Assembly: GCA_021794475.1 (NCBI GenBank)
Contig: JAJYQS010000097.1
Coordinates: forward strand, 1 to 64,000
Origin: a bacterium
Lineage (GTDB): Bacteria; SZUA-79; Acidulodesulfobacterales; Acidulodesulfobacteraceae
Length of the DNA: 64,000 nucleotides
Direction: 5' to 3'
Positions 1 through 8,785 of the stretch are shown piece by piece. A program made the position numbers and the translations under genes. The notes beneath the pieces were generated by a model. The model was not told the DNA's origin. It searched no databases and saw only the letters and a program-made list of their open reading frames with translations. How positions within the stretch are numbered: the first letter of the stretch is position 1; each line of letters begins with the position of its first letter.

Positions 1-2
1 AC

Positions 3-2648
3 TGTACTAATTGTGCAGGTACTGTAGAAAAAAGCATAAAGAAGCTTCAAGGCATCGATAAAGTGACGGTTAACTTTGTCGGTGAGAGCGGCTCTGTCAT
101 TTATGACCCGTCCATAATTTCAAAAGACGATATCTTTAAAGCCGTTAAGAACGGCGGATATAAAGCAATAGATTTGAGCAGTGTCGATAATAGCGGTTCT
201 GCAAGTATACAAGACAACACGGGCAAGGGTCACGTAAATATTGGCACCGGTGAAAATCAAGCACACGGAATAAAAGCCGCAAACCATGAGTCTATAACTT
301 TAGGCGAGCAGCAAGACGCGCTAAATAATGTTCAGGCAGCGTTAAAAAATTTACACGGCTATAGCAAATTAAAATTTATATCTGCTCTGTTATATAGTGC
401 ATTATTTGGAAATATTCCCGATTGGAAAAAAGATTATTACTGGGTTGTTTTTACGTTTATTTTAGCCGTCCCCGTAGTTTTCCTTACTTATATGAAATTT
501 ATTGATGTTTTCGATATTTCAAATTTTTATAGGGCGCATACGGCTGCAGTTATTATCATATTATTTTTGATTGCGACGATTGTCCAGTTCAGCGCAGGTT
601 TTACATTTTATAAAGGAGCATACTATTCGCTTAAAAACGGTTCCTCCAATATGGATGTGCTCGTCTCCTTGGGAATTACAGCCGCATATTTCTATTCTGT
701 AGCTTCTGTTTTTTTGATTAGAGGCTCTCTGTATTTTGATACCGCAGTTCTGTTAATTCTTTTTATAAGATTCGGAAAACTTCTTGAAAAAATATCAAAA
801 GAAAAGGCTGCTTCTTCGCTTAAATCCCTTTTTAAACTTCAGGCTAATAAAGCAAATTTAATAGACAATAAAGGAAATATTGAAGAAATAGATGCTAAAG
901 ACGTAAAGACAGGCGATACGCTTCTTGTTAAAAAAGGAGAAAAAATACCTGTTGACGGGGAGATTATTGAAGGCGAAACATTGATTGACGAATCTATGCT
1001 CAGCGGAGAGCCTGTTCCTGTGGAAAAAAAGACAGGAGCTCAGGTTACAGGTTCAACAATTAACAGCGGAAACATTATAAAAATTAAAGCGGTGCAGGTG
1101 GGCGCAAATACTGTATTATCGCAAATTGTCAGACTGGTCGAAGATGCTCAGGCGGATAAAGCCCCTATTCAAAGGATAGCCGATAATGTAACAAATTATT
1201 TTGTACCTGTCGTAGTCATAATATCTCTTATAACTTTCATTTTATGGAAATTTGCTTTTCATGAAAGTCTTTTGTTTGCTATATCTGCCTCAATTGCCGT
1301 TCTCGTGATTGCGTGTCCATGCGCTATGGGTCTTGCAACGCCTATGGCTCTTATGATAGGAAGCGCAGTCGGACTTGAAAAAGGCATATTAATTAAAAAA
1401 TCTTCCGCACTTGAAGAATTGGCAAGGATTAATGCTGTCGTATTTGATAAAACGGGAACGGTAACCTATGGCAAGCCTGAAATAACGGACGTAATTCCAA
1501 TAGCCTCCGGCAATGTCAATCCTGCATCTTCTTCATCTCTTTCAGCCGCAGTGTACTCTGAAGATGAAATTTTGTCTATTGCCGCATTCGGCGAAAAATT
1601 TTCTTCTCACCCAATCGCAAAGGCTATAACAGAAAAATGGGAGAAGACTATTAAAAACGGCGGTAAAAATGTTAATAGATTTAATAAATCAAATAAGTTT
1701 AACCGGACGAATGATTTAATGAATGATTTGAACGGCGCGTTAATAGATAACGAAGTTCATGCTGACGGCATAAATAATTTTATAAAAAATTATAATTATA
1801 AAGAAATAGGCGGATACGGGTTAAGTTTTACATATAACGGGAATAATATATTAATCGGCAAAAAAGAACTCTTTGGCAATGCGGCTAAATATATAGACGG
1901 AAAATATACCGATAACGGCGGAAATAAAAGCGGAAATAAAAAAGATGCTGCGGAAATTGAAATAATAAACAGGGCAGAGTTTGAAGCATTAGAAAAAAAA
2001 TTAAGCTCGGACAGAAAAACTGTAATAGGCATCGCCGTTGATTCTAAAATAATCGGTATAATTGCTATGTCGGATAAAATAAAAGAGGATGCCGAAGAAA
2101 CCGTCGAAAAACTGAAAGCGATAGGGATAGATTCATACCTTCTGACGGGCGATAATTTAAAATCTGCTGAATTAACCGCTTCAAAAATTGGAATAAAATT
2201 TCAAAATATTATCGCAAATGTTTTACCGCAGGATAAATTAAAAGAAATAGAAAAACTTAAAAATAAAAATTTAAAAGTCGCAATGATAGGAGACGGTATT
2301 AACGATGCGCCGGCTCTTGCAGCAGCCGATGTAGGAATAGCTATCGGAAGCGGAACCGATGTGGCGCGTGAAACAGGTGATGTCGTTCTTGTAAAAAGCG
2401 ATATTAAAGACGTGTATAAAAGTATATCGTTGGGCAGAAAAACATTAAGCAAGATCAAACAGAATTTATTTTGGGCATTTTTTTTTAATGGATTAGGCAT
2501 TCCTTTTGCAGCCGGTATTTTTTATCATTTTACGGGATGGCTTCTTCCGCCGGCTATTGCCGGAGCCGCAATGGCTGTTTCAAGTATAACCGTATCTCTT
2601 AATTCTTTGCTGCTAAAGGGATATACAAAAAAAATGAATTTATTATAA
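3..2648 (+). CDS. copA: Cu+-exporting P1B-type ATPase, 5' end outside window
   Basis: Inner-membrane copper(I) efflux ATPase. The reading frame is open to the window edge: the first codons give a CTNC metal-binding motif of a heavy-metal-associated domain, so the GTG at 63 is not the start and the N-terminus is missing. Visible in order: HMA remnant, membrane helices, actuator SGEP motif, CPC metal site in ACPCAMGLATP (codons 1311-1343), phosphorylation motif DKTGT (1446-1460), HP motif in SSHPIAKA, and the hinge GDGINDAPAL. The last helices show FFFNGLG and AMAVSS, matching the copper-type NxxG and MxxSS signatures, although the usual Tyr before Asn is Phe. An Asn/Lys-rich insert lies between the HP motif and the rest of the nucleotide-binding domain. 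The gene ends one base before the convergent plsY stop, leaving no room for a terminator. Silver could also be a substrate. Confidence 0.93.
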   Translation, partial: CTNCAGTVEKSIKKLQGIDKVTVNFVGESGSVIYDPSIISKDDIFKAVKNGGYKAIDLSSVDNSGSASIQDNTGKGHVNIGTGENQAHGIKAANHESITLGEQQDALNNVQAALKNLHGYSKLKFISALLYSALFGNIPDWKKDYYWVVFTFILAVPVVFLTYMKFIDVFDISNFYRAHTAAVIIILFLIATIVQFSAGFTFYKGAYYSLKNGSSNMDVLVSLGITAAYFYSVASVFLIRGSLYFDTAVLLILFIRFGKLLEKISKEKAASSLKSLFKLQANKANLIDNKGNIEEIDAKDVKTGDTLLVKKGEKIPVDGEIIEGETLIDESMLSGEPVPVEKKTGAQVTGSTINSGNIIKIKAVQVGANTVLSQIVRLVEDAQADKAPIQRIADNVTNYFVPVVVIISLITFILWKFAFHESLLFAISASIAVLVIACPCAMGLATPMALMIGSAVGLEKGILIKKSSALEELARINAVVFDKTGTVTYGKPEITDVIPIASGNVNPASSSSLSAAVYSEDEILSIAAFGEKFSSHPIAKAITEKWEKTIKNGGKNVNRFNKSNKFNRTNDLMNDLNGALIDNEVHADGINNFIKNYNYKEIGGYGLSFTYNGNNILIGKKELFGNAAKYIDGKYTDNGGNKSGNKKDAAEIEIINRAEFEALEKKLSSDRKTVIGIAVDSKIIGIIAMSDKIKEDAEETVEKLKAIGIDSYLLTGDNLKSAELTASKIGIKFQNIIANVLPQDKLKEIEKLKNKNLKVAMIGDGINDAPALAAADVGIAIGSGTDVARETGDVVLVKSDIKDVYKSISLGRKTLSKIKQNLFWAFFFNGLGIPFAAGIFYHFTGWLLPPAIAGAAMAVSSITVSLNSLLLKGYTKKMNLL

Positions 2649-3269
2649 CTATAATTGTTTTTTTTTATTTATTTTATTTTCTGTGCCGCTCAAAAGTCTT
2701 GTGATATTTGGAATATGTTTAAATATTATCAATAAAGAAATAAAGCATGATGCAGTAAAGAAATCTATATTTCTTAAACTGTAAAAGACAAGGAATGGCA
2801 TAAAAAAAGCCGCCGTAATTGACGACAGAGAAACATATCTGCTTAAGAAGAGCATTACTATAAAGATCGCCAGCGCCAGCAGTACAGCCTCCGGCGATAC
2901 TGAGGCAAAGACGCCGAGAGCTGTTGCAACTCCCTTGCCGCCTTTAAATTTTATATAAATTGAATAACAGTGTCCGATTATAGGCGCAATCATTATAATA
3001 GACAGCATAAGAAACGAAAAATGAAAAAATTTATAATATTTAAAGGCGATATAAACGGGTATAAAGCCTTTTAGCGCATCCGCCGCCAAGGTTATTATAC
3101 CGTATTTTTTCCCGATTACCCTTGATACGTTGGTTGCCCCAAGATTTCCGCTGCCGGTTTTAGAAAGGTCAAATCCGCCGACTAATCTTGCTATTATCGC
3201 GGATGTCGGAAAACTCCCCAGCAGATATGTTATCAGAATGTAAATAATGCAAGTAAGTATATGATTCAT
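2649..3269 (-). CDS. plsY: Acyl-phosphate:glycerol-3-phosphate acyltransferase PlsY
   Basis: Integral membrane enzyme that transfers an acyl group from acyl-phosphate to glycerol-3-phosphate, the first step of phospholipid synthesis in most bacteria. The 206-residue protein has the expected length and several hydrophobic helices. Three family motifs are visible: GSFPTSAI near residue 18, SGNLGATNVSR near residue 40, and GHCYSIYIKFKGGKGVAT near residue 98, which contains the glycine-rich phosphate site. The gene converges on copA with no intergenic bases. Upstream, 197 bp separate its start from rdgB on the other strand, so a divergent promoter region is likely. Confidence 0.95.
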   Translation of the reverse strand: MNHILTCIIYILITYLLGSFPTSAIIARLVGGFDLSKTGSGNLGATNVSRVIGKKYGIITLAADALKGFIPVYIAFKYYKFFHFSFLMLSIIMIAPIIGHCYSIYIKFKGGKGVATALGVFASVSPEAVLLALAIFIVMLFLSRYVSLSSITAAFFMPFLVFYSLRNIDFFTASCFISLLIIFKHIPNITRLLSGTENKINKKKQL

Positions 3270-3450
3270 TTTGCCTAATGTTTTTATCTGTAAATGTGAT
3301 GTTGTTTATAGTAAAATATTACCATGAAATGATATTGCCGTACCTAATTAATGAATTAAGCTATTATATAATATTATTTTAAAATTATAAATAAATTATA
3401 TGCAGAATAAATAAACGGGTATCAAACTGAAAAATATTAAAAATAATCAG

Positions 3451-3456
3451 AGGAGG
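3451..3456 (+). promoter_or_regulatory. Shine-Dalgarno site that selects a TTG start for rdgB
   Basis: AGGAGG is a full anti-16S match lying 10 nt before a TTG codon at 3467. No in-frame ATG gives a better N-terminus, and the conserved GTGNKHKFQE motif follows directly, so TTG is the likely initiator. Confidence 0.75.
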
Positions 3457-3466
3457 CTGTAATACA

Positions 3467-4162
3467 TTGAATATTCTTATAGGAACGGGCAATAAGCATA
3501 AATTTCAAGAAATTTCATTTATTATGAAAGACTGCCATGATGTTAGGCTTACTTACGCCGATGCTCTGTTTGGTCCGAAAAATATTGTCGAAGACGGATT
3601 AACCTATAAAGATAATGCCTTAATAAAGGCGGAAGCATATTATGCTCTGCTAAAAAATAACGTTCAAAACAACGGCAATAATAATATAGACTACATTATA
3701 TCCGAAGATACGGGATTGGAAGTTAAATGCCTTAATAATGAGCCCGGATTATATACGGCGAGATATTCTGAACTGGATGGCGCCGCCGCCGCAACAGTTC
3801 CGGCAAATGTAAACGGCAAAGACAATATTGTGGATATCAGGATTAATAATATTAATAAACTTCTAAATAAGATGAAAGCTAATAAGAAGGACTGTATTGA
3901 CGGCAGGGAAGCCAAATTTGTCTGCTGGGCATGTTTATATGACGTAAGGAATGGGAAGCACAATTTCTTCTATGGCGAATTGAACGGCTCAATTACGGAA
4001 AGTCTCGCCGGTGCAGCGGGATTTGGATACGACCCCGTATTTTATGTTCCTGAGTTTAATAAAACCCTTGCAGAGCTTAGCGAAGAAATAAAAAATAAAA
4101 TATCCCACAGAGCAACTGCTATTAACAAAGTAATAGATTTTATCAATCTTAATAATAAATAA
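3467..4162 (+). CDS. rdgB: XTP/dITP diphosphatase (HAM1/RdgB family)
   Basis: House-cleaning pyrophosphatase that hydrolyses XTP, dITP and ITP to monophosphates, keeping deaminated purines out of nucleic acids. Family motifs: GTGNKHKFQE at residues 6-15 (nucleotide site), EDTGLEV around residue 85 followed by PGLYTARYS, and FGYDPVFYVPE near residue 185 with ISHRATA near the end. At 231 residues it is about 30 longer than usual because of two Asn/Lys-rich loops (near residues 66-75 and 120-140). Translation starts at TTG behind a perfect AGGAGG. It stands alone between divergent plsY and a convergent lipoprotein gene. Confidence 0.94.
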   Translation: MNILIGTGNKHKFQEISFIMKDCHDVRLTYADALFGPKNIVEDGLTYKDNALIKAEAYYALLKNNVQNNGNNNIDYIISEDTGLEVKCLNNEPGLYTARYSELDGAAAATVPANVNGKDNIVDIRINNINKLLNKMKANKKDCIDGREAKFVCWACLYDVRNGKHNFFYGELNGSITESLAGAAGFGYDPVFYVPEFNKTLAELSEEIKNKISHRATAINKVIDFINLNNK

Positions 4163-4261
4163 CAGCTCAGTAACAAATCATAGCAAATTCAACCATCATT
4201 GCGTATTGCCGGCTGCTGTTTATTAAAGAATATTTTTTAACTAAACAAATGAATATTAGTG

Positions 4262-4981
4262 TTAACGGACTTTGTATATCATAGAACTTAAGGCGCTTAA
4301 TCCGTTGTTAATTTTTAATGTTGCCTGATAAACATACACGCCCGGTTTGGTAGCAGGCGGTATCTTAACGTTCAGTTCCGTTTTGTACTTTCCTTCCCTG
4401 CTTATACTGGTCGTAGAAACATGATTGTAATAAATCTTTCCGTTTATACCCTCAAGCAGTCTGTCTTCTGTAATAGCAGAATTTTGTATACTTGTTCTGG
4501 TTCCCAGAACATTGTATGACATAATTAATTTTATTGTTTTACCAGGTGTTATTGTTTCAGGATGTATTGCAATTTTTAAGTTAGAAACCAAAACCCCTTT
4601 TATCTGTTTAAAATTAAATTTAAAATTACTTGACGGGTCGTATATAGCTTCGTTGCTGGCAAGCTGATAAGGGAGATTAAGCATTGAAAGCCCCCTTATG
4701 TTTCCTTCTCTTGTGACTACATATTTTCCGGTTGCATATCCCACGCCGTACCCGATTGACAGTCCGGCTGCGGTACCTATTATTGCGCCTATAGGTCCGC
4801 CCGTTAATGCTCCTATAACGAAGCCTGTTCCCGCTCCGAATATTGCGCCCGTAGTACCGCTTGCTGCGGTGGCTCTTGAGGTTGCGCATCCGCTAAGAGA
4901 AGATGACACAATGAAGATAGATAAAATTAAAATTATTATTACAGAAGATTTTTTTTTATAGTTTATATCTTTAAAATTCAT
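4262..4981 (-). CDS. Glycine-zipper outer-membrane lipoprotein, function unknown
   Basis: I do not recognise a specific function. The 239-residue protein begins with a lipoprotein signal: a Lys-rich start, a hydrophobic core and lipobox LSGC (Cys about residue 32). Next comes a Gly/Ala-rich stretch (about residues 42-88) with repeated GxxxG spacing (GAIFGAGTGF, GALTGGPIGAIIG), typical of glycine-zipper membrane segments. Residues 125-239 look like a beta-sandwich: a segment with PETITPGKTIKLIMSYNV and then VKIPPATKPGVYVYQATLKI resembles domains that regulate or display ligands in the periplasm. SlyB-like lipoproteins share the first part but not the C-terminal domain. A Shine-Dalgarno AGAGGCG lies just upstream of the ATG. 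Confidence 0.8.
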   Translation of the reverse strand: MNFKDINYKKKSSVIIILILSIFIVSSSLSGCATSRATAASGTTGAIFGAGTGFVIGALTGGPIGAIIGTAAGLSIGYGVGYATGKYVVTREGNIRGLSMLNLPYQLASNEAIYDPSSNFKFNFKQIKGVLVSNLKIAIHPETITPGKTIKLIMSYNVLGTRTSIQNSAITEDRLLEGINGKIYYNHVSTTSISREGKYKTELNVKIPPATKPGVYVYQATLKINNGLSALSSMIYKVR

Positions 4982-5310
4982 TTCAGCGCCTCTTGAATAT
5001 GCTAAACTTATTAATATTTAATAATTAAATAACTGCTCAATAATAACAAATTATTATTATGATAATGCATAATAGCATAAAATGCAAGAGCTGAATCGTA
5101 TTTTTATACTAAATATATTTATATCTTCGTTTATTTTATTTAGATTTTTTCACTAAGTTTAAGAAGATAAAACCGAGAGATATAGCTCTTTTTATCTGAT
5201 ATATAAATGAATTTTGTTTTTTTATATCTTTTTTAGTGAATCTGAACTTTGGTTTTATCTTATTTTCATTATTATCTGTCATTTTTTCGCCTTTTTAAAT
5301 TTTGATTTTT
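4982..5310. other. Intergenic stretch between lipoprotein gene and sqr 3' end
   Basis: AT-rich, about 330 bp. It holds the lipoprotein ribosome-binding site and a candidate minus-strand promoter. No convincing gene, structured RNA or terminator was seen; a T-rich run near 5215-5300 follows the sqr stop in the sense of the plus strand only. Confidence 0.5.
5059..5087 (-). promoter_or_regulatory. Candidate sigma70 promoter of the glycine-zipper lipoprotein
   Basis: Read on the minus strand, TTGCAT (-35 like, 3/6) is followed after 17 nt by TATCAT (-10 like, 5/6), ending about 77 bp before the ATG. Spacing is ideal, but in AT-rich DNA such matches can be chance. Confidence 0.35.
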
Positions 5311-6891
5311 TCATGGAATTATTTTCCAGCCCGGTTTTGCCTGAAGTTTATATAAAAATGAATAATGAAGACCTACTTTATACCAGCCGCCGGCTTTCCC
5401 AACTTCTGCCACGGAATAGTCAAGATTTCTTCCGTACTCCGGATATTCTTTTCTGTTTCTTGCCACAGGGTATACAGCTATGGTTCCGGCAAGTCCGTTA
5501 AAAAATCCTTCTTTCATTGAAGCGACGCAAAGCCCGGGAGTATCTGCCATAGACGCATTGTGCGACGGTTCTTTGCCTTCGACCATATCCGCTATATTTA
5601 ACGCTGCAGCCTTACCCGATAATTCAGCCGTGTATCCGGTTCTTGGAGGCGCAGGGCTTATTGTTGTACCGTTAGGACTTTTGTTTGGTTTAGATAAAGG
5701 TCCGGGAGGGGCAAAGTTAATTCCTGCCGCAAAAATATTCTTATATAATTGAGTCTGATATGTTTTTGGCCAGTCCGGACCGTCTAATTCTTCATAAGAT
5801 TTTCCGTACGCAGCGTCAACTTTTATGAATCCTGCAGGATTGCAAATCTTTTCTTTTATATCTTCCCCGTTTTTTCCTATCCATTTTATAGAATTTCCTG
5901 TAAAAGGAGGAAGGAGCATAGCAAAATTGCAGTCCAGTTCTTTGAACTCGCCGTCTATATTTTCAGTGTATATTTTTTTATCATCTATTTTATGCACATG
6001 ACTTCTTATCTGATATTTAATATCGCAATAATTAAATACCCCTTCAGCCATCATCTCCGAAGTATATATTAAGGATTCTTTCCTTACTTCAACGCCGTCC
6101 ATACCGAAATCGCCAAGTTTGGGCTCGTTTGAAAGCCATGTTATTTCTGCCCTGTCCCTCAGTTTTCTTTCAACAAGGTCATAATGAATATTTGCGATAT
6201 ATTCAAAAGCGGCTCCTTGGCATGTCGCAGTTCCGTGTCCTGTCCCGACAAAAATTTTAGCCTTATCGCCCTTTTTCATTCTTTCAATTAATGCAAGATA
6301 GTTTTTTGCGGTATCCATTGCGTGATGCGGAGTGCAGATTGAATTATTATAACCGAATTCAGGATTTAAATTTTCGGTAGCTTCAAAATTTAGTTTAGGA
6401 CCCGTAGCCATAAGCAAAAAATCATATTCTATTTTATTTTGATTTGCCTCGCCGATATTCGCAGAATTAATATTATTCGGCTTGTTTATATTTGCGTTTT
6501 CATTGTAAGCCTTGCCGTTAGTTGAATGTTGTTTCCCGTTTGCGTTTTCAGAGAGCATTTTGCCGCTATGCTTATTATTAAGGTTTTTGACATCGGAATC
6601 AATATCCGAAGGCTCGATGATGACGAAATTATTATCGGGATGAACTTCTTTTATAAACGCATGTTTAAAGTTAATATTTACTTTATCGTATATTTTTTTC
6701 AAATTAAATTGAGTCTTCTCCGCTTTCATTTTATTAACCCCTACCCATACTAAAGAAGGCAGGTAATTAAATGTTGTGTTAGGCGTGATTACCGTTATTT
6801 CATGTGTCCCTTTATTTTTTAAAATATCATTAAGAATCAAGGCGCCGTAATGTCCGGCAAAGCCGCTTCCGGCAATTAAAATTTTAGCCAT
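5311..6891 (-). CDS. sqr: Sulfide:quinone oxidoreductase
   Basis: Membrane-associated flavoprotein that oxidises sulfide to zero-valent sulfur or polysulfide and reduces quinone. The FAD-binding Rossmann motif AGSGFAGHYGA starts at residue 7, and a second dinucleotide motif VGTGHGTATCQGAAFE is near residue 215. Three cysteines sit where I expect the redox-active trio of the Acidithiobacillus-type enzyme: C186 (NNSICTPHHA), C224 (GTATCQGAA) and C455 (TPGLCVASM). The C-terminal PPRTGYTAELSGKAA matches the family PKTGxMxE segment, and the Tyr/Trp/Lys-rich tail suits monotopic membrane contact. An Asn-rich insert fills residues 98-152, making the protein longer (526) than the usual 400-450. It has its own upstream region, divergent from rlmD. 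Related NDH-2 or flavocytochrome c flavoproteins are less likely because of the cysteine pattern. Confidence 0.87.
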   Translation of the reverse strand: MAKILIAGSGFAGHYGALILNDILKNKGTHEITVITPNTTFNYLPSLVWVGVNKMKAEKTQFNLKKIYDKVNINFKHAFIKEVHPDNNFVIIEPSDIDSDVKNLNNKHSGKMLSENANGKQHSTNGKAYNENANINKPNNINSANIGEANQNKIEYDFLLMATGPKLNFEATENLNPEFGYNNSICTPHHAMDTAKNYLALIERMKKGDKAKIFVGTGHGTATCQGAAFEYIANIHYDLVERKLRDRAEITWLSNEPKLGDFGMDGVEVRKESLIYTSEMMAEGVFNYCDIKYQIRSHVHKIDDKKIYTENIDGEFKELDCNFAMLLPPFTGNSIKWIGKNGEDIKEKICNPAGFIKVDAAYGKSYEELDGPDWPKTYQTQLYKNIFAAGINFAPPGPLSKPNKSPNGTTISPAPPRTGYTAELSGKAAALNIADMVEGKEPSHNASMADTPGLCVASMKEGFFNGLAGTIAVYPVARNRKEYPEYGRNLDYSVAEVGKAGGWYKVGLHYSFLYKLQAKPGWKIIP

Positions 6892-6969
6892 TTTTATTAT
6901 CTCCTCCTAAAAATTTAAATTTACACCTATTTTCGTAATTAATCAACATTATAATTATAACATTTTTAT

Positions 6970-7007
6970 ATATAAATATATATATAAAAATATATATATA
7001 TTTATAT
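6970..7007. repeat. Perfect 17-bp AT-only inverted repeat between sqr and rlmD
   Basis: The arm at 6970-6986 is an exact reverse complement of 6991-7007 with an AAAA loop. It contains only A and T and lies in the 217-bp divergent promoter region. It could extrude as a cruciform, bind an AT-specific protein, or simply be a slippage product of an AT-repeat tract. Confidence 0.6.
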
Positions 7008-7108
7008 TATTTGTATAACGGTTATGCAAATTATAATTTTGCCGCTTGGTTTTTTTAATAATTAAACTTATAATAAAGCTATAAAAACTAACGAAAATAA
7101 TAAAGCTA

Positions 7109-8728
7109 ATGAAAAAAGACAATAAAAAAAATGATGCGGCAGCAATACTTGAAATAGTCGGATTGGCATATAACGGCTATGGAGTAGGTAAAGAGCAGGA
7201 TAAATGCAGCGACAAGATAACATTTGTCGACCATGCCTGCCCGGGCGATATAGCGGAAGTTGTTATTTACGAAGAGCATAAACGGTACGGTTTTGGAAAG
7301 ATTAATAAAATTGTTAGCCCTTCCGCTTTTCGTGTAAAACCTGTATGCCGGTATTTTACGCTCTGCGGCGGATGCAATTATCTTAATATATCTTATGAAA
7401 CAGAAGTTTACTGGAAGAAAAAAATATTTGCAGATAATTTTGCGAAAGCCGGATTGTCTATCGATAATAATAAGCTGTATGAAACAATAGACATAATAAA
7501 ATCTGAAAATGTTTTGCATTACAGACAAAAAATAAGTTTAAAAGTTCATTCGGACGAAGCCATAGGATTATTTAAAAAGAATTCTCATTGCGTCGTAGAC
7601 ATAGATTACTGCTATCTTGCAAGCGGCAGTATAAATACAATGATAGAAACGCTCAGGAACTTTTTTCTTAAAAACAATAAAAGTCTGCTGAAAAAGATTA
7701 AATCAATAATTTTAACCGACGTAGAAGCGCGAAGCGCAATATTGCAATTAAAAGAAGAATTTTCGGGGAAAGAAAAAAAATTATTATCAAATCTGGATAT
7801 AACTAAAATTTATATAGAATTCAACGGAAAAAAAGAAAAGATAGAAAAAAAAATAGACACGCAGGAAATAAGAAAAACTATGAAAATAAAAGAAGATATT
7901 ACCGGCGGCGCAGAAGCCGAAGACGCAGAAGAGGCTAAAGACGCCGCCGATGATGATATTTATATTAGTGCTGATATAAAAGAAATTAACGCAGGGCGCA
8001 GACAAATTTGCAGCAATAATTATTTTGACGCTGCCTACGATTATTTTACGTTGTCCGGTATTAAATTTGCTTACGAATCTTTTTCGTTTATTCAGGTGAA
8101 TAAAAAACAAAACGAAAATTTAATAAATCTTATAATAAAATATTTGACCGATTATCAAACTAAGCGCTGCGGCATACTAAACAAGGATAATTTTTTATTT
8201 GATAAAGCGCTTGACCTGTTTTGCGGCTATGGAAATTTAACATTCTTTGCCTTGCCGTTTGTTTCGCAAATGACGGGGGTAGAATCTAATATTTATTCGA
8301 TAGAACTTGCAAATCAAAACATAATATTGAATAATAATTTGATTGAACGGATTGAACGCTGCATACCCGACAGATATAAAAAGCACAGTTATAAAAAGCA
8401 GCCGTTTATCTCATTTATCAATGAAGATGTTGAAAAATTTTTAATAAATGCGGTGAAAAATAATTCAAGTTATGATTTAATAATGATAGACCCGCCAAGG
8501 GCTGGTATCAAAGGTTTAGTGGGCTATATAGCAGAGTTGAATCCTAAATTGGTTATTTATCTTTCATGCGACCATATGACATTATTGCGGGATTTAAAGG
8601 AATTTGTTCAGGAAGGCTATTTTATAGATGACATAAAACTGATAGATATGTTTCCGCGTACTTATCATACTGAATCTTTAGTTTTTTTAAAAAATGAAAA
8701 AATAATTAATAAGAATAAATCAAATTAA
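7109..8728 (+). CDS. rlmD: 23S rRNA (uracil-5-)-methyltransferase, RlmD/RumA type
   Basis: SAM-dependent RNA m5U methyltransferase with a [4Fe-4S] cluster. The N-terminal TRAM-like OB domain (LAYNGYGVGK ... HACPGD) occupies residues 14-70. Cluster cysteines are C80, C86, C89 (CRYFTLCGGC) and C168. The Rossmann methyltransferase region begins at LDLFCGYGNLTF near residue 371. The late motifs IDPPRAG and the nucleophile motif SCDHMTLLRD are present; Asp/His replaces the usual Asn-Pro after the catalytic Cys. A long Lys/Glu and Ala/Asp-rich insert (about residues 214-300) explains the 539-residue length against about 430-460 in the family. RlmC, RlmD and TrmA are hard to separate from sequence alone; RlmD is the best match because of the TRAM domain and cluster. 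Confidence 0.85.
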   Translation: MKKDNKKNDAAAILEIVGLAYNGYGVGKEQDKCSDKITFVDHACPGDIAEVVIYEEHKRYGFGKINKIVSPSAFRVKPVCRYFTLCGGCNYLNISYETEVYWKKKIFADNFAKAGLSIDNNKLYETIDIIKSENVLHYRQKISLKVHSDEAIGLFKKNSHCVVDIDYCYLASGSINTMIETLRNFFLKNNKSLLKKIKSIILTDVEARSAILQLKEEFSGKEKKLLSNLDITKIYIEFNGKKEKIEKKIDTQEIRKTMKIKEDITGGAEAEDAEEAKDAADDDIYISADIKEINAGRRQICSNNYFDAAYDYFTLSGIKFAYESFSFIQVNKKQNENLINLIIKYLTDYQTKRCGILNKDNFLFDKALDLFCGYGNLTFFALPFVSQMTGVESNIYSIELANQNIILNNNLIERIERCIPDRYKKHSYKKQPFISFINEDVEKFLINAVKNNSSYDLIMIDPPRAGIKGLVGYIAELNPKLVIYLSCDHMTLLRDLKEFVQEGYFIDDIKLIDMFPRTYHTESLVFLKNEKIINKNKSN

Positions 8729-8746
8729 TCTAATCTACTAATTATT

Positions 8747-8771
8747 CATAATGCTTACATTGAGTATTATG
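8747..8771. promoter_or_regulatory. Hairpin or operator-like inverted repeat before the epimerase gene
   Basis: CATAATGC and GTATTATG form an 8-bp imperfect inverted repeat (one wobble) with a 9-nt loop, ending 4 nt before the CGGAGGG ribosome-binding site of the next gene. It may be a regulatory hairpin or protein site; function is not shown. Confidence 0.25.
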
Positions 8772-8785
8772 TCCGGAGGGTTTGC

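Noticed and set aside
63-65. GTG as start codon of the first gene
   Set aside because: The frame is open to the window edge and encodes a CTNC metal-binding motif, so the gene begins outside.
5214-5501. 95-codon plus-strand frame
   Set aside because: It overlaps the 3' end of sqr antisense, is Phe-rich and low in complexity, and has no motif.
7106-7528. 140-codon minus-strand frame over rlmD
   Set aside because: It lies wholly antisense to a conserved methyltransferase with intact motifs.
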